This document shows positions 32,840-44,299 of a stretch of 64,000 nt of DNA, one piece after another. The notes beneath the pieces were generated by a model. The model did not search any database, was not told where the DNA came from, and saw only the letters and a list, made by a program, of their open reading frames with translations. The DNA lies in assembly GCF_000005505.3 (NCBI RefSeq), contig NC_016133.3, forward strand, positions 37,351,237 to 37,415,236. The letters are read 5' to 3'. The position numbers and the translations under genes are program-made. The stretch is from Brachypodium distachyon (taxonomy: Eukaryota > Streptophyta > Magnoliopsida > Poales > Poaceae). Numbering within the stretch: position 1 is the stretch's first letter; the number at the start of each line of letters is the position of its first letter.

Positions 32840-35800
32840 GGTCGTTTCTGTTATTCCATACATACATTTAGGAGCGATAGGCAGTGCTAGCACCGTCCGT
32901 TCGCCTTGACTAAAGGTGACTTGACAAGAAAGGCCGGCCAGTGAAGCTAAACCAAAATGCTGGCCGATATCACCTTATTGTTTGGTAATGGCTAGCTAGT
33001 AACGCGGAGACGGTGACTCTGAGGCTATCTAGCCCCATCTTACCAGCCACATGTTTCACCTCAGACCCACCAAATTAATTTATTTTGTCTTATACTACAG
33101 AGAGATTAGCAAAGAACTAATACTCGCGACGGCCGCCGAGGCACGCAAGGGCGGGGCGGCGCCCCGCAGGGGCGGCGGCGGCGGGGTGGACAGGCATTGG
33201 CGCAGAGATCGTGAGGGAGAGGAGAGGGACGAGAGAGAGAGACGGGAGGGATCAGTGGAATTAGTTAATCACGGAATAGACGGCAGGTGAACAAGAGTAA
33301 TTGAAGGAAAAGGAGGGACACGTGGTTGGTTACGACGTGGGGGGAGTCACCGGAAACTTTGACGGCTAGCTAGCTAGTCAACTCAATTATGCATGACGAC
33401 CAGCATTAATTCACCGAATAAATTCCTCTCGGTCTGTTGTTATCCATAAACTCCCTTTGCCCCTGCTAGAAATGGCAGCTCCGATCCTACCCATGGTAGC
33501 ACGCGGAAATTCCTCAGGGCGAGACGATGGCGAGCGGAGCTACAATATCGATCGTAGCGCGCGATGCCAATTAATCTCTGTAGCAATTTAGCAAACCGTG
33601 TACTCTACTGTCTACTCGTGGTCAATGTCCCGCAAGATAAAGACGATCCAAATTACTCCAAGCAGAGAGAGGCCGGCCATGGCCCAGCTCTAGCTGGCAA
33701 CATACGTAGAGCTAGCAGCAAGCAGAAGAACACAGCTCCGGATTCCATTTTCCTGCGTGCATGCTTTTCCTAGCTCCTGGCCGGTCCTCAAGTCCTGGCG
33801 TGGTTTGGGCTCCCCACTCGATGCATGCCAACGTTACGTATTCACGGCGGGATCAGTGCTCGATGGACCAAACGTACACCCCAGGTCCATGTACAGGATG
33901 CACGGCGAAGCACGATCTCAGTGGCCGTCGTCACGAGACCGACAGTCACGTGATTCTGTCACGTATGATGGGACAGCAGTGGCAGACTCCTTCTATTCAT
34001 CAGTGGCGGGCGGAGATGCGACCGGCGGCAGTGATGCTGTTCATCACTAACAGTCGTCGTGAGATATACTTCATTTTGTAGTAGTGCCAGCCATGCATGG
34101 CAGTGAAAAGCACGTGCATGCAGAAGCGGCAATGTACGTACGTGTTGGGTCACGGCAGTTAACCCCTACATACAGTATCTTGCATGGTTTGTGTTGGGTT
34201 TACATCATCGACGACCGGATCTTAAGTTCCAGAGCAACGATTCAGATTTCAGCGCTGCAAGCTAGCCTGCAGCAGCTTCACGGCAAGTTCCTGGTGTACG
34301 AGAACGGAAATCAGGAAATTAATGATAGAGGGCTGCATGGAACAGACTAACAGAGGGTAGTCGTCGATTGCTTTACAAAAAGTAAACCTAGCTCATTTTA
34401 GACGGGGGAGCGTTTGGATCTGATCGAGCAGAACCCTTATTCTCGTTAGGTTTCGTCAAAGAATTACAACGGCCGGGTTCTATTTCTTGCATTGGAAGAG
34501 GCCGACAAGGATACTTTTTCAAAAAGGACGGGCACACTGTTACCTCATCACTGCAGCTTCGTAGCAATTTCTCCGAGCACGAAAAATGGAAGGGCAAGAT
34601 TGCTTTATATTTTGGAATAGGTAGCGGATTTACTCCTAACTTTAGGCACTAGCTTGGCTTAGCTCAAACGTCGCTGCATAAACGGTATTGTAGCCGCAGT
34701 CAGTCTGAACTGTGTTAGGGTCCAAAGATGAACCGAACCGCATCACGTATTCACGTTGTTGTAACTAGATACTACGATCAAAAGCATTCGTTAGACTTCT
34801 TGGTGTCACGATTCAGAGGCCCTAATGTAGAGCACGTTGGTGGCTATGATGCAGTTCAGGGTGTGCGTAATTGAACTGAAGATCACGTTGGTACTTGGTT
34901 GCTATGATGCAGACATGCAGGAACACCTTGTCCGAGGCTAACCGGAATATGCAGGTCTTTTTTTTAAGATGAATATGCAGGTCTTAACAACACAATAATT
35001 AGGGCTAGACATAAAGCTTGAAACTCGACAAGCCTAACGAACACTCGTTGGCTCAGCTCGTTTAAGCTCGTGTTCGTTTGCAAACGAACCGAGCTGAGTT
35101 TTATTTTCAAGTCGATAGCACTAACGAGCCTAACGAACCGAGTACCGAGTTTCACGAGCTACTCGATAAGCTCGATAACAGAGCAGGCCATCCAACGTCC
35201 AAGTCCAGCCCATCTAATCACTTGGGCAGAAACGGGCAACCTCGTCAATTCCCCCCCCCCCCCTCCCTCTCCTATTCCCAATATATTGTTAATTTTTTAG
35301 TTTTAGTTGTGATGTTTTATATTGTTTATTAAGCACTCAAGTTGTCTGAATTAAGTGCCAGACTGTTTGTGCGTCAGTGTGTGCCTAGTTGGGTTGCTAT
35401 TTTGCTAAACAGTGTTCTGTTTATGCCTTTGTGCAAATTCTGCTAAAGGCTGATCTGCTCTATCCTATTATGCTTTGCTGCTGCATACTTGTATAAATTA
35501 TGAAAATGTGATTCACTACTGCTAACATGTTGCCATCTAGCGAGCTTTTAACGAACCGAGTCGAACTTGAGTTTTAACTCGTTAAGCAAAACGAGTTTAA
35601 CGAGTCCAGCTGCTCGATAGTGTATACACTTCCCCGTTCCATTGGGGGAGCCGGGAGATTAATGGAGCCTGACAAAGTGTATACACACCTCTTAGACAAG
35701 ATTTAGCCCATAAAAAATTGTTGATTTAATCATCATGTTTACTTTGTTTTGTCCCAAAGAGAGTTTACCAGAGGAGCCCGGGCCTGCCATTAAACTTTTA

Positions 35801-36098
35801 GTAACCTCTAATCTGGCATTTTTTGCAATTATTTCATGGGTGTTGTATTTTCATCGTCATTGTACTCTCTGGCATGTAAAAATGTATCTGCTACCACGAT
35901 ATGTAGTGTCGATTTATTTTGTTACTGTTTTGGAAAACACTGAACACACCTCTCTGAAATAAACGGTATAGTTTCATATCGCATACACAGATTAGGTAAA
36001 GCTAGAGCACGAAAAATACTGTTGTTAGAACAGCAACACCAGGCACAACCTTTCTTCAGACATTATTAGGCAACCTCCTCTCAGGCTACACACATCTC
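32840..36098. other. Intergenic interval
   Basis: No supported gene. 33120-33290 is GC-rich with GGCGGCGGCGGGG and GAGAGA runs but no convincing coding frame. 35251-35262 is a C homopolymer. 35700-36098 is AT-rich 3' flank of the aminopeptidase. A possible degenerate transposon at 35000-35620 is listed separately. Confidence 0.45.
35000..35620. mobile_element. Possible degenerate element rich in CTCG/CGAG motifs
   Basis: Two clusters of short motifs (AAGCTCG, AACGAACCGAG, TAACGAG), at about 35005-35185 and 35540-35620, face each other across about 350 bp of AT-rich sequence. Such clusters are typical of subterminal repeats in non-autonomous hAT-like elements. Exact ends are not resolved. Confidence 0.3.
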
Positions 36099-39000
36099 CT
36101 ACTGCACAAGCTCATGCACTGTTTCTGCGAGGCTGGGCTCGCTCCTTATGCTCTCGATCCATCTCGCGCTGATCCGCACCCTCTCAAGGCTCTGCTTCAA
36201 CGATCTCTCGAACGACGGCTTGACGCGAGTGGCAAAGAACTCAGAAACTTCAGCAGCTTTCTCCTCAGACGTGAACTGATCATACACAAAAGAACACAAT
36301 GTGTCAACTGAATAGAAAAGTACTCCCTCCGTTACATAATTCTTGTCCAAATATTACATGTATGTAGACATTTTTTAGGAGTAGATACATCTATTTTTGG
36401 GCAAATTTGTGACAAGAATTATGAAACCGAGGGAGTACAAAGAATAACGAATAGAAAAAGACGAGCACGCTGCAGGTGGCATACCGGTGAAACGATAGAA
36501 CTGACAAAGTCTGATATGAGTGAGCTTGATGGCCAAGTCTTCACTATGTGATCCCAGTTTTCCTGCGTGCCAACAGAAATATCAAACAACAGAACCACTT
36601 ACTAGCTTATTTTGGAATGGTAGGTATTTTGTACAGGCAACCATGGCCCTGCGACCAGCCCTGTTTTTACTTTTTCTTTAGCTCATGATTATCTTTCACT
36701 TTTAGATAGCTTGCACAGCTAATGGACAAACTGTGAACATACGATTGAGCTACATGCAAAACGTGATCACAATTCTTGAGATGGGCTTGGCTACATGTGC
36801 TAGTGCTATATGGATGGATGAAACAGCAGCAACTTCAGATAAGTTGAACTTTATGCGAAAATTAGACTGTAGAACGTTCCATTTTGTAAGGCCGTAGTAA
36901 ACTAATTCAACAAAAAAAAAAGGGTCCATCTTCCAGTTCATCCATTCATGAAATAGACAAAAGTTAATTGTTGCATGCATGCCACACCTGACGAAATCGC
37001 ATACCAATTTCTATGAAGAACACATGCAAATTGAAAAATAAAAAACATAGTTACCCTGCAACTAAAACATACCTTCAGCCAGGCCCATGCAACTTCTCGT
37101 CCTTCCAAACTAATACCACCAAGGACATAAAATGCATCTTGATTTCGTACCTAATAGAAAAGGAGCCCTCCAGGAGTAAATGTACTGAATCATTCATTCG
37201 TACACAAACAGAAATGGTTTAGACGTTAACCTCATCTGTGAGCATAAAGTTCAATGCCTCGACAACAATATCCTTATCTGGGCATGACGACAGTGATCCT
37301 AGAAACAAGTAATGTTTTCAGGACTACCAAACTCATCAGGAAGTTGTATTCTGTTGCAAAAGCTTAAGTTGGAAAACAACATACCTAGGACACGCGACTT
37401 CTCCTGTGCTTCAGCTGTTTCTCTGTAGATTTTCAGGAGAGCATCATAACCAGCTCTGCTCGAGGTACTCACAGTGCGCATCACAGCAAGGTATGCTGCC
37501 TGCAGACAACATTGCAGGTTAGATTTCGAAGAGGTAGAAGGTTGCAATATGTGAAGGAAAAGCCACAACCTTTCTATTGTCTGGTGGAAGAAGGGGGGTA
37601 TTGCGGTCTTCTAAGAAGATGTGGAAACGACGAATTGCCTCATTTATAGTCTCGTCATGTCCGAGTTTGACAAGGGCAATCAAAAGGACCGATCTAAGCA
37701 TTACATCAAGATGGCTCTCACCATCCTTAGGATCCCAGCCTACTCTTCTGAAATTTGAAGTATATGAAGGTTTTTTAAATGGACACGGCAAGGAAACAGA
37801 AAGCACACAAAAACATATTTAAAAAATGTAAGGTATTAAAGCTTGCAGCATACTTGGCAGCTAACAGAAGAAGCTTGATCAGAAGTTGTTTGATATCTCT
37901 AGACAAGTCGGGAGTAGCATCAGCCGATATTTTATTAACACCTAAACATACCTGGCAACAAAAAAGAAGCATGCAATTCAGATTTTAAACACTGATGGAA
38001 GGGAATGCCATAGGATGATATGAAGCCACAAGGCTGAGGTTTCCATTGGAGGTACAAGGGTTACTTACAGAGGTTACATGTGAAAGTACAGTGTAATCCG
38101 ACTCATGACGATAAGCATTTAGCAGACGCAGCAAAGATGTCAGTGTTTGTTTGCAAGCAACAGAAAGGGCATATGAATCTTCCACAATACCTAAAGCAAA
38201 AAATATGTCTCACTTATCAAAATGTTTTTTAAATATGCAATATATACTGATAATGATAGTATAATAAATTGTATTTTCTTTACCAATCATATCCATTAAA
38301 GAGAGTTTCTTGGCTTTAATTGCATTTACAAGTCCAGCTGCTAGTTCATCATCATACTTCACTCTATAAAATCCAGTTTGATCAATGTTCAATTTGATCC
38401 AAAAGTTTTCACCCGTCCCTCTATCAGCACTTTGAGAGGCTGCAAAGTCTTTTATATGCATCTTATCTGTCTTGGCTTTCAATAGAAACTTTTTCTGCAG
38501 ATCATATGAGCCATAGCATGATGTCACGGGGACAATCCACATACCAGGACCAGCGGATCCATCTGACAGAAATTGCGCCTGAAACAGAAGAAATAATTGA
38601 GGTTGATAAGCAGGACTTACTTTTCGGTTCTTTTGAGTTAATACTGATATAAAGATATTGGCTGCACTTGAAACTATAAACCACAGACAACACTCCAGCA
38701 TCTAAGAACTATGCGCAATGATATGCACATTCTAAGCTTTACTGACAACATTGTACTTCTGATTGAACAGATCATACACAAAAATAAAACAGAAAAAATG
38801 AAAGCGGCAGCAGCACTATGCAATCCTCGTTTCTTGGCCATTGGTGTTCGTTTTAAGTAATAATAAAACAAATTAACATGAGATTAGGGCTCGGTTTGCA
38901 GTTATTGTCTTATTGAACTGTGTTGGGCTGAACTTTATAATTTGCTGTGAAAAGAACAGACATAGAAGTAGAAATAAATTGGTTAAACAAACAGTAAAAT

Positions 39001-42000
39001 AGGCAACAGCTGGTTAGACAAATATGATTATCATAATAAACCATGATGTCAAACGGAGCTTAAGGATATCAACAAAGAAGAGCCCTTAGAAGTTTGAACG
39101 AAGCAATCATGACCAAGTGGCCAGTCCCGCAAAAGCTTTGCTAAATTTACAGCAAGGGGAAAAGACAAGGCCTGTATGCACATTTATACTCAGTTTTTCA
39201 TGTATAGTGGCAAAAAACTATATGAAACAAGAGAAATCTCTGAAAACCTGCTCAAGTTCCAAATCTTGCCCGTTTAGTTTTGCATATATAACAGGGTATC
39301 CTTGTTGCTTAGTCCATGTAGTCATAAGATCCTTAACAGGCTCCCCAGTTTCCTCCTCAAGAACAGCCCACAGGTCTTCGGTTTTAGCGTTGGAGAACGC
39401 ATACTTCTTTATGTATGAAGCCAGAGCTTTCTGAAAGAGAAAGATTCACAAAGTTGGTACAAGCAAAAAAAAAATCACCTTCACTCTTAAGATCTGAGTT
39501 GGTGATGGTCCGTTCACCTACACCAAGATTACCACTTAAGTTGCAAAGAAATTAAATAATTAATCACAGCAATTATCATACATTCTATGTAGTAGACATT
39601 TGTACCACAATCTTTGATTAGTTGAGCCGACTGATGTATACTTCCAGATAATATTTTATTTTGCACAAAGTTAGGCACTATGATGACACAAGCGTTTTGA
39701 CAACTAATGCAATAGAAAAATCAGTAGCAACGCATGAGTATTTCGCTACAAACAACAAATGATAAATGCAATAGAACTGGTCATCCATCTTTAATAACTA
39801 AAAAATTATAATTCAAGCTACTCGTCAGCATTAGTGACATGTACTTAATTATTTATACTGGGTCGACAAAACAACCAAATTTGATCATTATAATGGTCTT
39901 TAGTATTTTGGATTACAGATTTCTCAGTGCACTGAAAGTAAAGATACACTCCAACAGACTGGCTGGGGAGACATCTTGTACTGCTTGTTTAATGAACAAA
40001 ACAAGAGCATAAACATGCAAGGTTTCAAAAAGGTGGTGCTCTACAATGGCAGCACGCTGCACAAGTGGATGCTGGAAATGAGATACTGGACCACTGAAGT
40101 AAACAATATTATAATATATTTTTGAGAAGATTCAGTTTGTAACCTGAAAACGATCCGCACCCAGGTAGCTTTGTAGCATGCGAATGACAGAAGCTCCCTT
40201 GTCATAGCTTATGGAATCAAAAATTGCATCAATTTCACTGGCATGGTTTACTTCAACCTAAACAAATAGGTCAAATGACCAAAATCATAACTGAGATAAG
40301 TGGAGATGCGAAGACTCTGAGGACAGAACATAAACAATACTTTACAATATATTGATAAATTTGAGTTCACGAAAACAATAGTCAAATATAAGCATATAAA
40401 TCTGAACACTTCAAGCAAAGAGATCGTTACTTAATTTTTCTGCTTCTGAAATCAACTAATCATGTTGAGCGACAGTACTGTTTATTTATCTTATTGTTGT
40501 GATATATTACCATGTCTCTGATGCAAATATTTGCAGCATACATTGATGTTGTAGCACTATTAGATATTAGCTAAATATGTTCTCGCGCAAAATAATGGTG
40601 AAACAAATCAAAGCAATCATTTGCACCGACTGGTTGAAAAGAAGATTACCTCAATAGGATGAGACTCTGCAAGTGCATCCAGTCTAAGGCCAGAGGTCGT
40701 CTCATCAAGGAATTGTGTCCAGTTATTCCATTCAGGGAATATAGATTCTACTGCTAAATAACTCACCTATTTAAACACAAGGACGTATATATTAATAAGG
40801 ATACACAACGAAGGATTAACATTGTAATTTCAGAAATAACGGTTGTCGGATTGATTACCCAGGAAGCAAAACCCTCGTTTAGCCACAGGTGGGTCCACCA
40901 TTCCATGGTTACAAGATTGCCAAACCATTGGTGAGCCAATTCGTGTGCAACGGTGATTGCTACCTAAAGAAAAGAGATAAATAAGCAAAAGGAGATCTCA
41001 TGGGCTATAATTACAGCACATTCAAGTGCTACACTGACTCGCATTAGTCAATGGAACACATGAACTGGAATGAAGAAAAAAATGGTAGTTATAACCTGTT
41101 GTTTGTTGGATGCGGATGATAATTGCTCATCATAAAGCAAAGCTGCCTCTCGGTAGGTGACCAATCCGTAGTTCTCCATAGCCCCAGCAGCAAAGTCAGG
41201 GATAGCAATCATATCCAACTTAGGTAGTGGGTAAGGAGTGGCAAAATAACTGGTTAGAAAGGGCAATTAGTGATTCTGATCCAACAAGCACGACCCATTG
41301 ACATGTGAGATTATTCAACAGTTCTTCTTTTCTCACTTGATGCTGCCAAAATCTTAGAAGGAATAATACGTCGGAAGCTTACTCTTTGTATAAATTCAGT
41401 GACTTCACTGCAACATCTAGTGCGAAGTTTCCTTGATTAGTCTTGCCAACTTGTGTATACACACGAACTTTGGTGCCTAAAACATTTAAAAGCCGGTGAA
41501 GATTTAACAGTAGGATTATCACAGTACTTTGATTGAAACATACTAAGGTAATGATCATAAAAAACAAGCTTCTACCTTCTAATGTTGAGCTCTCTATGTA
41601 ATCAAATAAACCAACCACTATAGCAACCAGATATGTTGACATAAGTGGAGATTCCTCATAATAGACGGTCTTGAGAGGTCCATGAACGGTCTCCTTAACA
41701 ACGGGCATGTTGGATAATGCTACCAGTTCAGATGGAACTTGCAGTGTTAACTTGAACTTGGCCTGAAAAACAGAAATACACATATGAGATAAGTTACTTT
41801 AGATGATGGATTTTAGACCTACAAAATTCTAAACATAAAGGATCATCCACATATGTAACAGGAACTTTATGAATATGTGAAAACAAAAACTGACTTTTAT
41901 TTCTGATGTCTATACTTATTTCTGAAGTACATTAAAACACTGTTCAGAAAATAACAACATAGCATGTTAAACACCTTAAATGCAGGCTCATCCCAGCACG

Positions 42001-43308
42001 GAAAGCACCGCCGTGCATCGGCAGCTTCAAACTGTGTAACCGCCATGTTTCTTGACTCGCCCTTGTACTCATACTTGCTGCAACCAAATACCACCACAAG
42101 GACATGAGAAAGAGAGAGCAAATATAAATATAAATACAAACACAGCCTAGTGCATCTCACTTGCACCAATTATAACCAAATACTCGAGGTAGCACAATTT
42201 TGCTAGAAAATTCATAACAGAAATCTATGCGTGATGGTTCTGAAAGTAGGTAAGATGTCTGCACCATACATTCCAACCATAAATCTTGGTTACATGATGA
42301 GATGAGTAAACCAAGATGTACACTTTTATGCAATTTCAAACAAAAAATGTAAACTGATACTAACATCCTACCTCTGCTCTTCAACATGATGTCTTGTGAT
42401 ACCCTTTGTTTGTTCAGTTTCCTTCGATTTTAACGTTATTGCAGACTCTCAGTTCATGTGTGTAAGGGATGCCGATACATATCACTATATCAGGGATTGT
42501 TCCCACTGATTGTTTGCTGGTTAATAAGTACTCCTTGGATGCTATATCCTGATAGGAGGAACAAAGATCGTGATCCAAAAGATCCTAAGATCTGGGTTAC
42601 TATCCTATATAGTATAATTTCCCATACTAGATTCCACCACTAGTCAGCCACTTTATAGCGCTCTAATCACCGAAACAAGTTCCCACCACAAATTTATGGG
42701 TTATTGACAAATCATGTGCCAGTGCTACCGGTTGATTCCAAGCACACAACTGCGATTGCCACTAAAATCATCAGTCACCACCTCCTATGCAGGAGGCCAG
42801 TCACAGAGGCTTCTGTGCACGATCGAATGTTGCTCATATCTGAATGATGAAGGACGGATACCTCCTGTAGAAGCCCCTCATCTGGTCGTTGAGGGTCCCG
42901 GTGAAGTTCATGGTGAGCACGCCCTCGCCTAACGGCAGCTCCTGATCGAACCCGATGACCAGGATCTCATCCTCCTCGAACTGCACCACCTTCGTCGGCG
43001 CCGAATCCTGCAACACCCAAAACACCCCCGTCAGTCACACCAGATGACACCCTGACAAACGAAGCATGTCAGAGATCGGCGGGCGGCGCGGCGCGTGCCT
43101 GGAAGCGGATGGAGGACTGGTCGACGGCGAGATCGGCGGCGTTGAGGACGAGGAAGCGGGTGGGCGCGGAGACGGCGACGGCGATGGCGGCGGAGCCGGA
43201 GAAGGTGCAGGCGGCGAGGTCGGGGCGGAGGATGAGATCGTAGCGGAGGGGCTCGGCGCAGCGGGGGAGGCGGGCCTGGCCCCGGAACTGCTCCGGCGAC
43301 TCCGCCAT
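36099..43308 (-). CDS. APM1: Aminopeptidase M1 (puromycin-sensitive aminopeptidase-like, family M1)
   Basis: Nineteen exons on the minus strand: 43308-43099, 43007-42862, 42077-41975, 41762-41576, 41476-41383, 41249-41096, 40963-40859, 40766-40650, 40257-40144, 39430-39248, 38578-38284, 38190-38069, 37951-37854, 37747-37570, 37499-37385, 37298-37231, 37150-37073, 36562-36485 and 36275-36099. They join in phase to 873 aa, the normal length of plant APM1. The zinc metallopeptidase core is complete: GAMENYG (269-275) binds the substrate amino end, and HELAH (His305, Glu306, His309) plus Glu328 in LNEGF form HEXXH-X18-E. The C-terminal ERAP1-like domain ends AETVHELVQ. The enzyme removes N-terminal residues from peptides; in Arabidopsis APM1 is peripheral to membranes and affects auxin transport. 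Intron 1 uses a GC donor (CAG|GCACGC). Intron 18 holds a Stowaway MITE. Fragments of a second copy lie at 22560-22838 and 27975-28200. Confidence 0.95.
36323..36434. mobile_element. Stowaway MITE in intron 18 of the aminopeptidase gene
   Basis: CTCCCTCCGTTACATAATTC at the left and GAATTATGAAACCGAGGGAG at the right, flanked by TA. Length 112 bp; same subfamily as 6472-6584. Confidence 0.9.
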
Positions 43309-43544
43309 TGCCGGACGGCGACGGAGGTCTGGGGTTTAGTTAGGGGCGGGGATGAGTTTCTCCTGTTGCGTGCGTCGGTGTGTGTAGCGTCTGCAATGAG
43401 TCGATGGACTCTCTGAAGAAGCGCAGAACCGAAGAAGACCGAAGTTGGCCAGTTTGCCCGTTGCGTGCAGTACGCTGTGTTTACTCGATTGCTTGCCGCG
43501 TGCGGCAGATGTAATCAGATCCACGTTCATTTTAGGACGTTGTT
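43309..43544 (-). promoter_or_regulatory. Aminopeptidase 5' flank
   Basis: Immediately upstream of ATG 43308 on the minus strand, moderately GC-rich. It should contain the 5' UTR and core promoter. No specific element is identified. Confidence 0.4.
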
Positions 43545-43634
43545 GCACTCGGTTGCTAAATTGTTGTCAAAATATTAGAAATAGATACATTTATATTTGT
43601 GCAAATTTGAGTTAAGAATTTAGTATCAGAGGGA
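43545..43634. mobile_element. Degenerate Stowaway MITE
   Basis: The interior and right end (AAATATTAGAAATAGATACA, CAAATTTGAGTTAAGAATTT, ATCAGAGGGAG followed by TA) match the copy at 6472-6584. The left terminus is eroded (CTCGGTTGCTAAATTG in place of CTCCGATCCTAAATTG), and a segment between the two halves of the interior is deleted. Confidence 0.75.
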
Positions 43635-43744
43635 GTAATTAACAGTATTATACTATCTCACAACGATCTCATGAGTCATACCATATCTAAAGACATGCAC
43701 GATGCTTAAGCATCTGGGGAAACTTTTAATGATCTACTCTCTAA

Positions 43745-43926
43745 GAGCATGTACAATGCAAGGTGCTTACGAAAATAAACCAAGCACTTTTTTAAGCACC
43801 AGTGCTTATTTGTATAGAGGAGGTGCCAAGTTAGGCATCTGCTTAGTCTAAATAAGCATCAGTGCTTAACAAAAACCGGTTAATTTTTCTAAGCACCCAC
43901 CTAGACACCTTGCATTGTATATGCTC
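43745..43926. mobile_element. Tourist/PIF-Harbinger-like MITE, 182 bp
   Basis: GAGCATGTACAATGCAAGGTG at the left pairs with CACCTTGCATTGTATATGCTC at the right. TAA is duplicated on both sides (43742-43744 and 43927-43929), the three-base duplication of PIF/Harbinger elements. The interior repeats AGCAC and GTGCTTA motifs. 43940-44065 resembles a more decayed relative. Confidence 0.75.
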
Positions 43927-44299
43927 TAATGCACGCCTCTCTTTGCTGGTGCTTAATGATTGAAGCTCTCGTGCTTCACCAGTGTCACCCCACACGTTGA
44001 GAAAAACACCGGTTTGCTAAGCGGTCTCCAAACACTTGCATTGTGCATACTCCAGCCTCCATGCACATTTAAACTGAACTATACGATCGAAATCTCAACT
44101 GTGTAGTTTTTATACGATTTATTCATAATCCAAATGATAACAATGGTTAAACGCGAAAAAAAGTTTGTATTGGAGGTGGTGAGTGGTGAAATGGGATAAG
44201 ATATTATCGAGATAACCGATTCGAATCAAAGACCTCAAATGGTATTCGGTCGGTAAATCAGATAGTTGCCGAATACAGATAGTTTTCTTGGGCTACGCA

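Noticed and set aside
33051..33290. GC-rich plus-strand frame of 79 codons
   Set aside because: Composed of Arg/Gly/Glu low-complexity codons from GGCGGC and GAGAGA runs; no supporting features.
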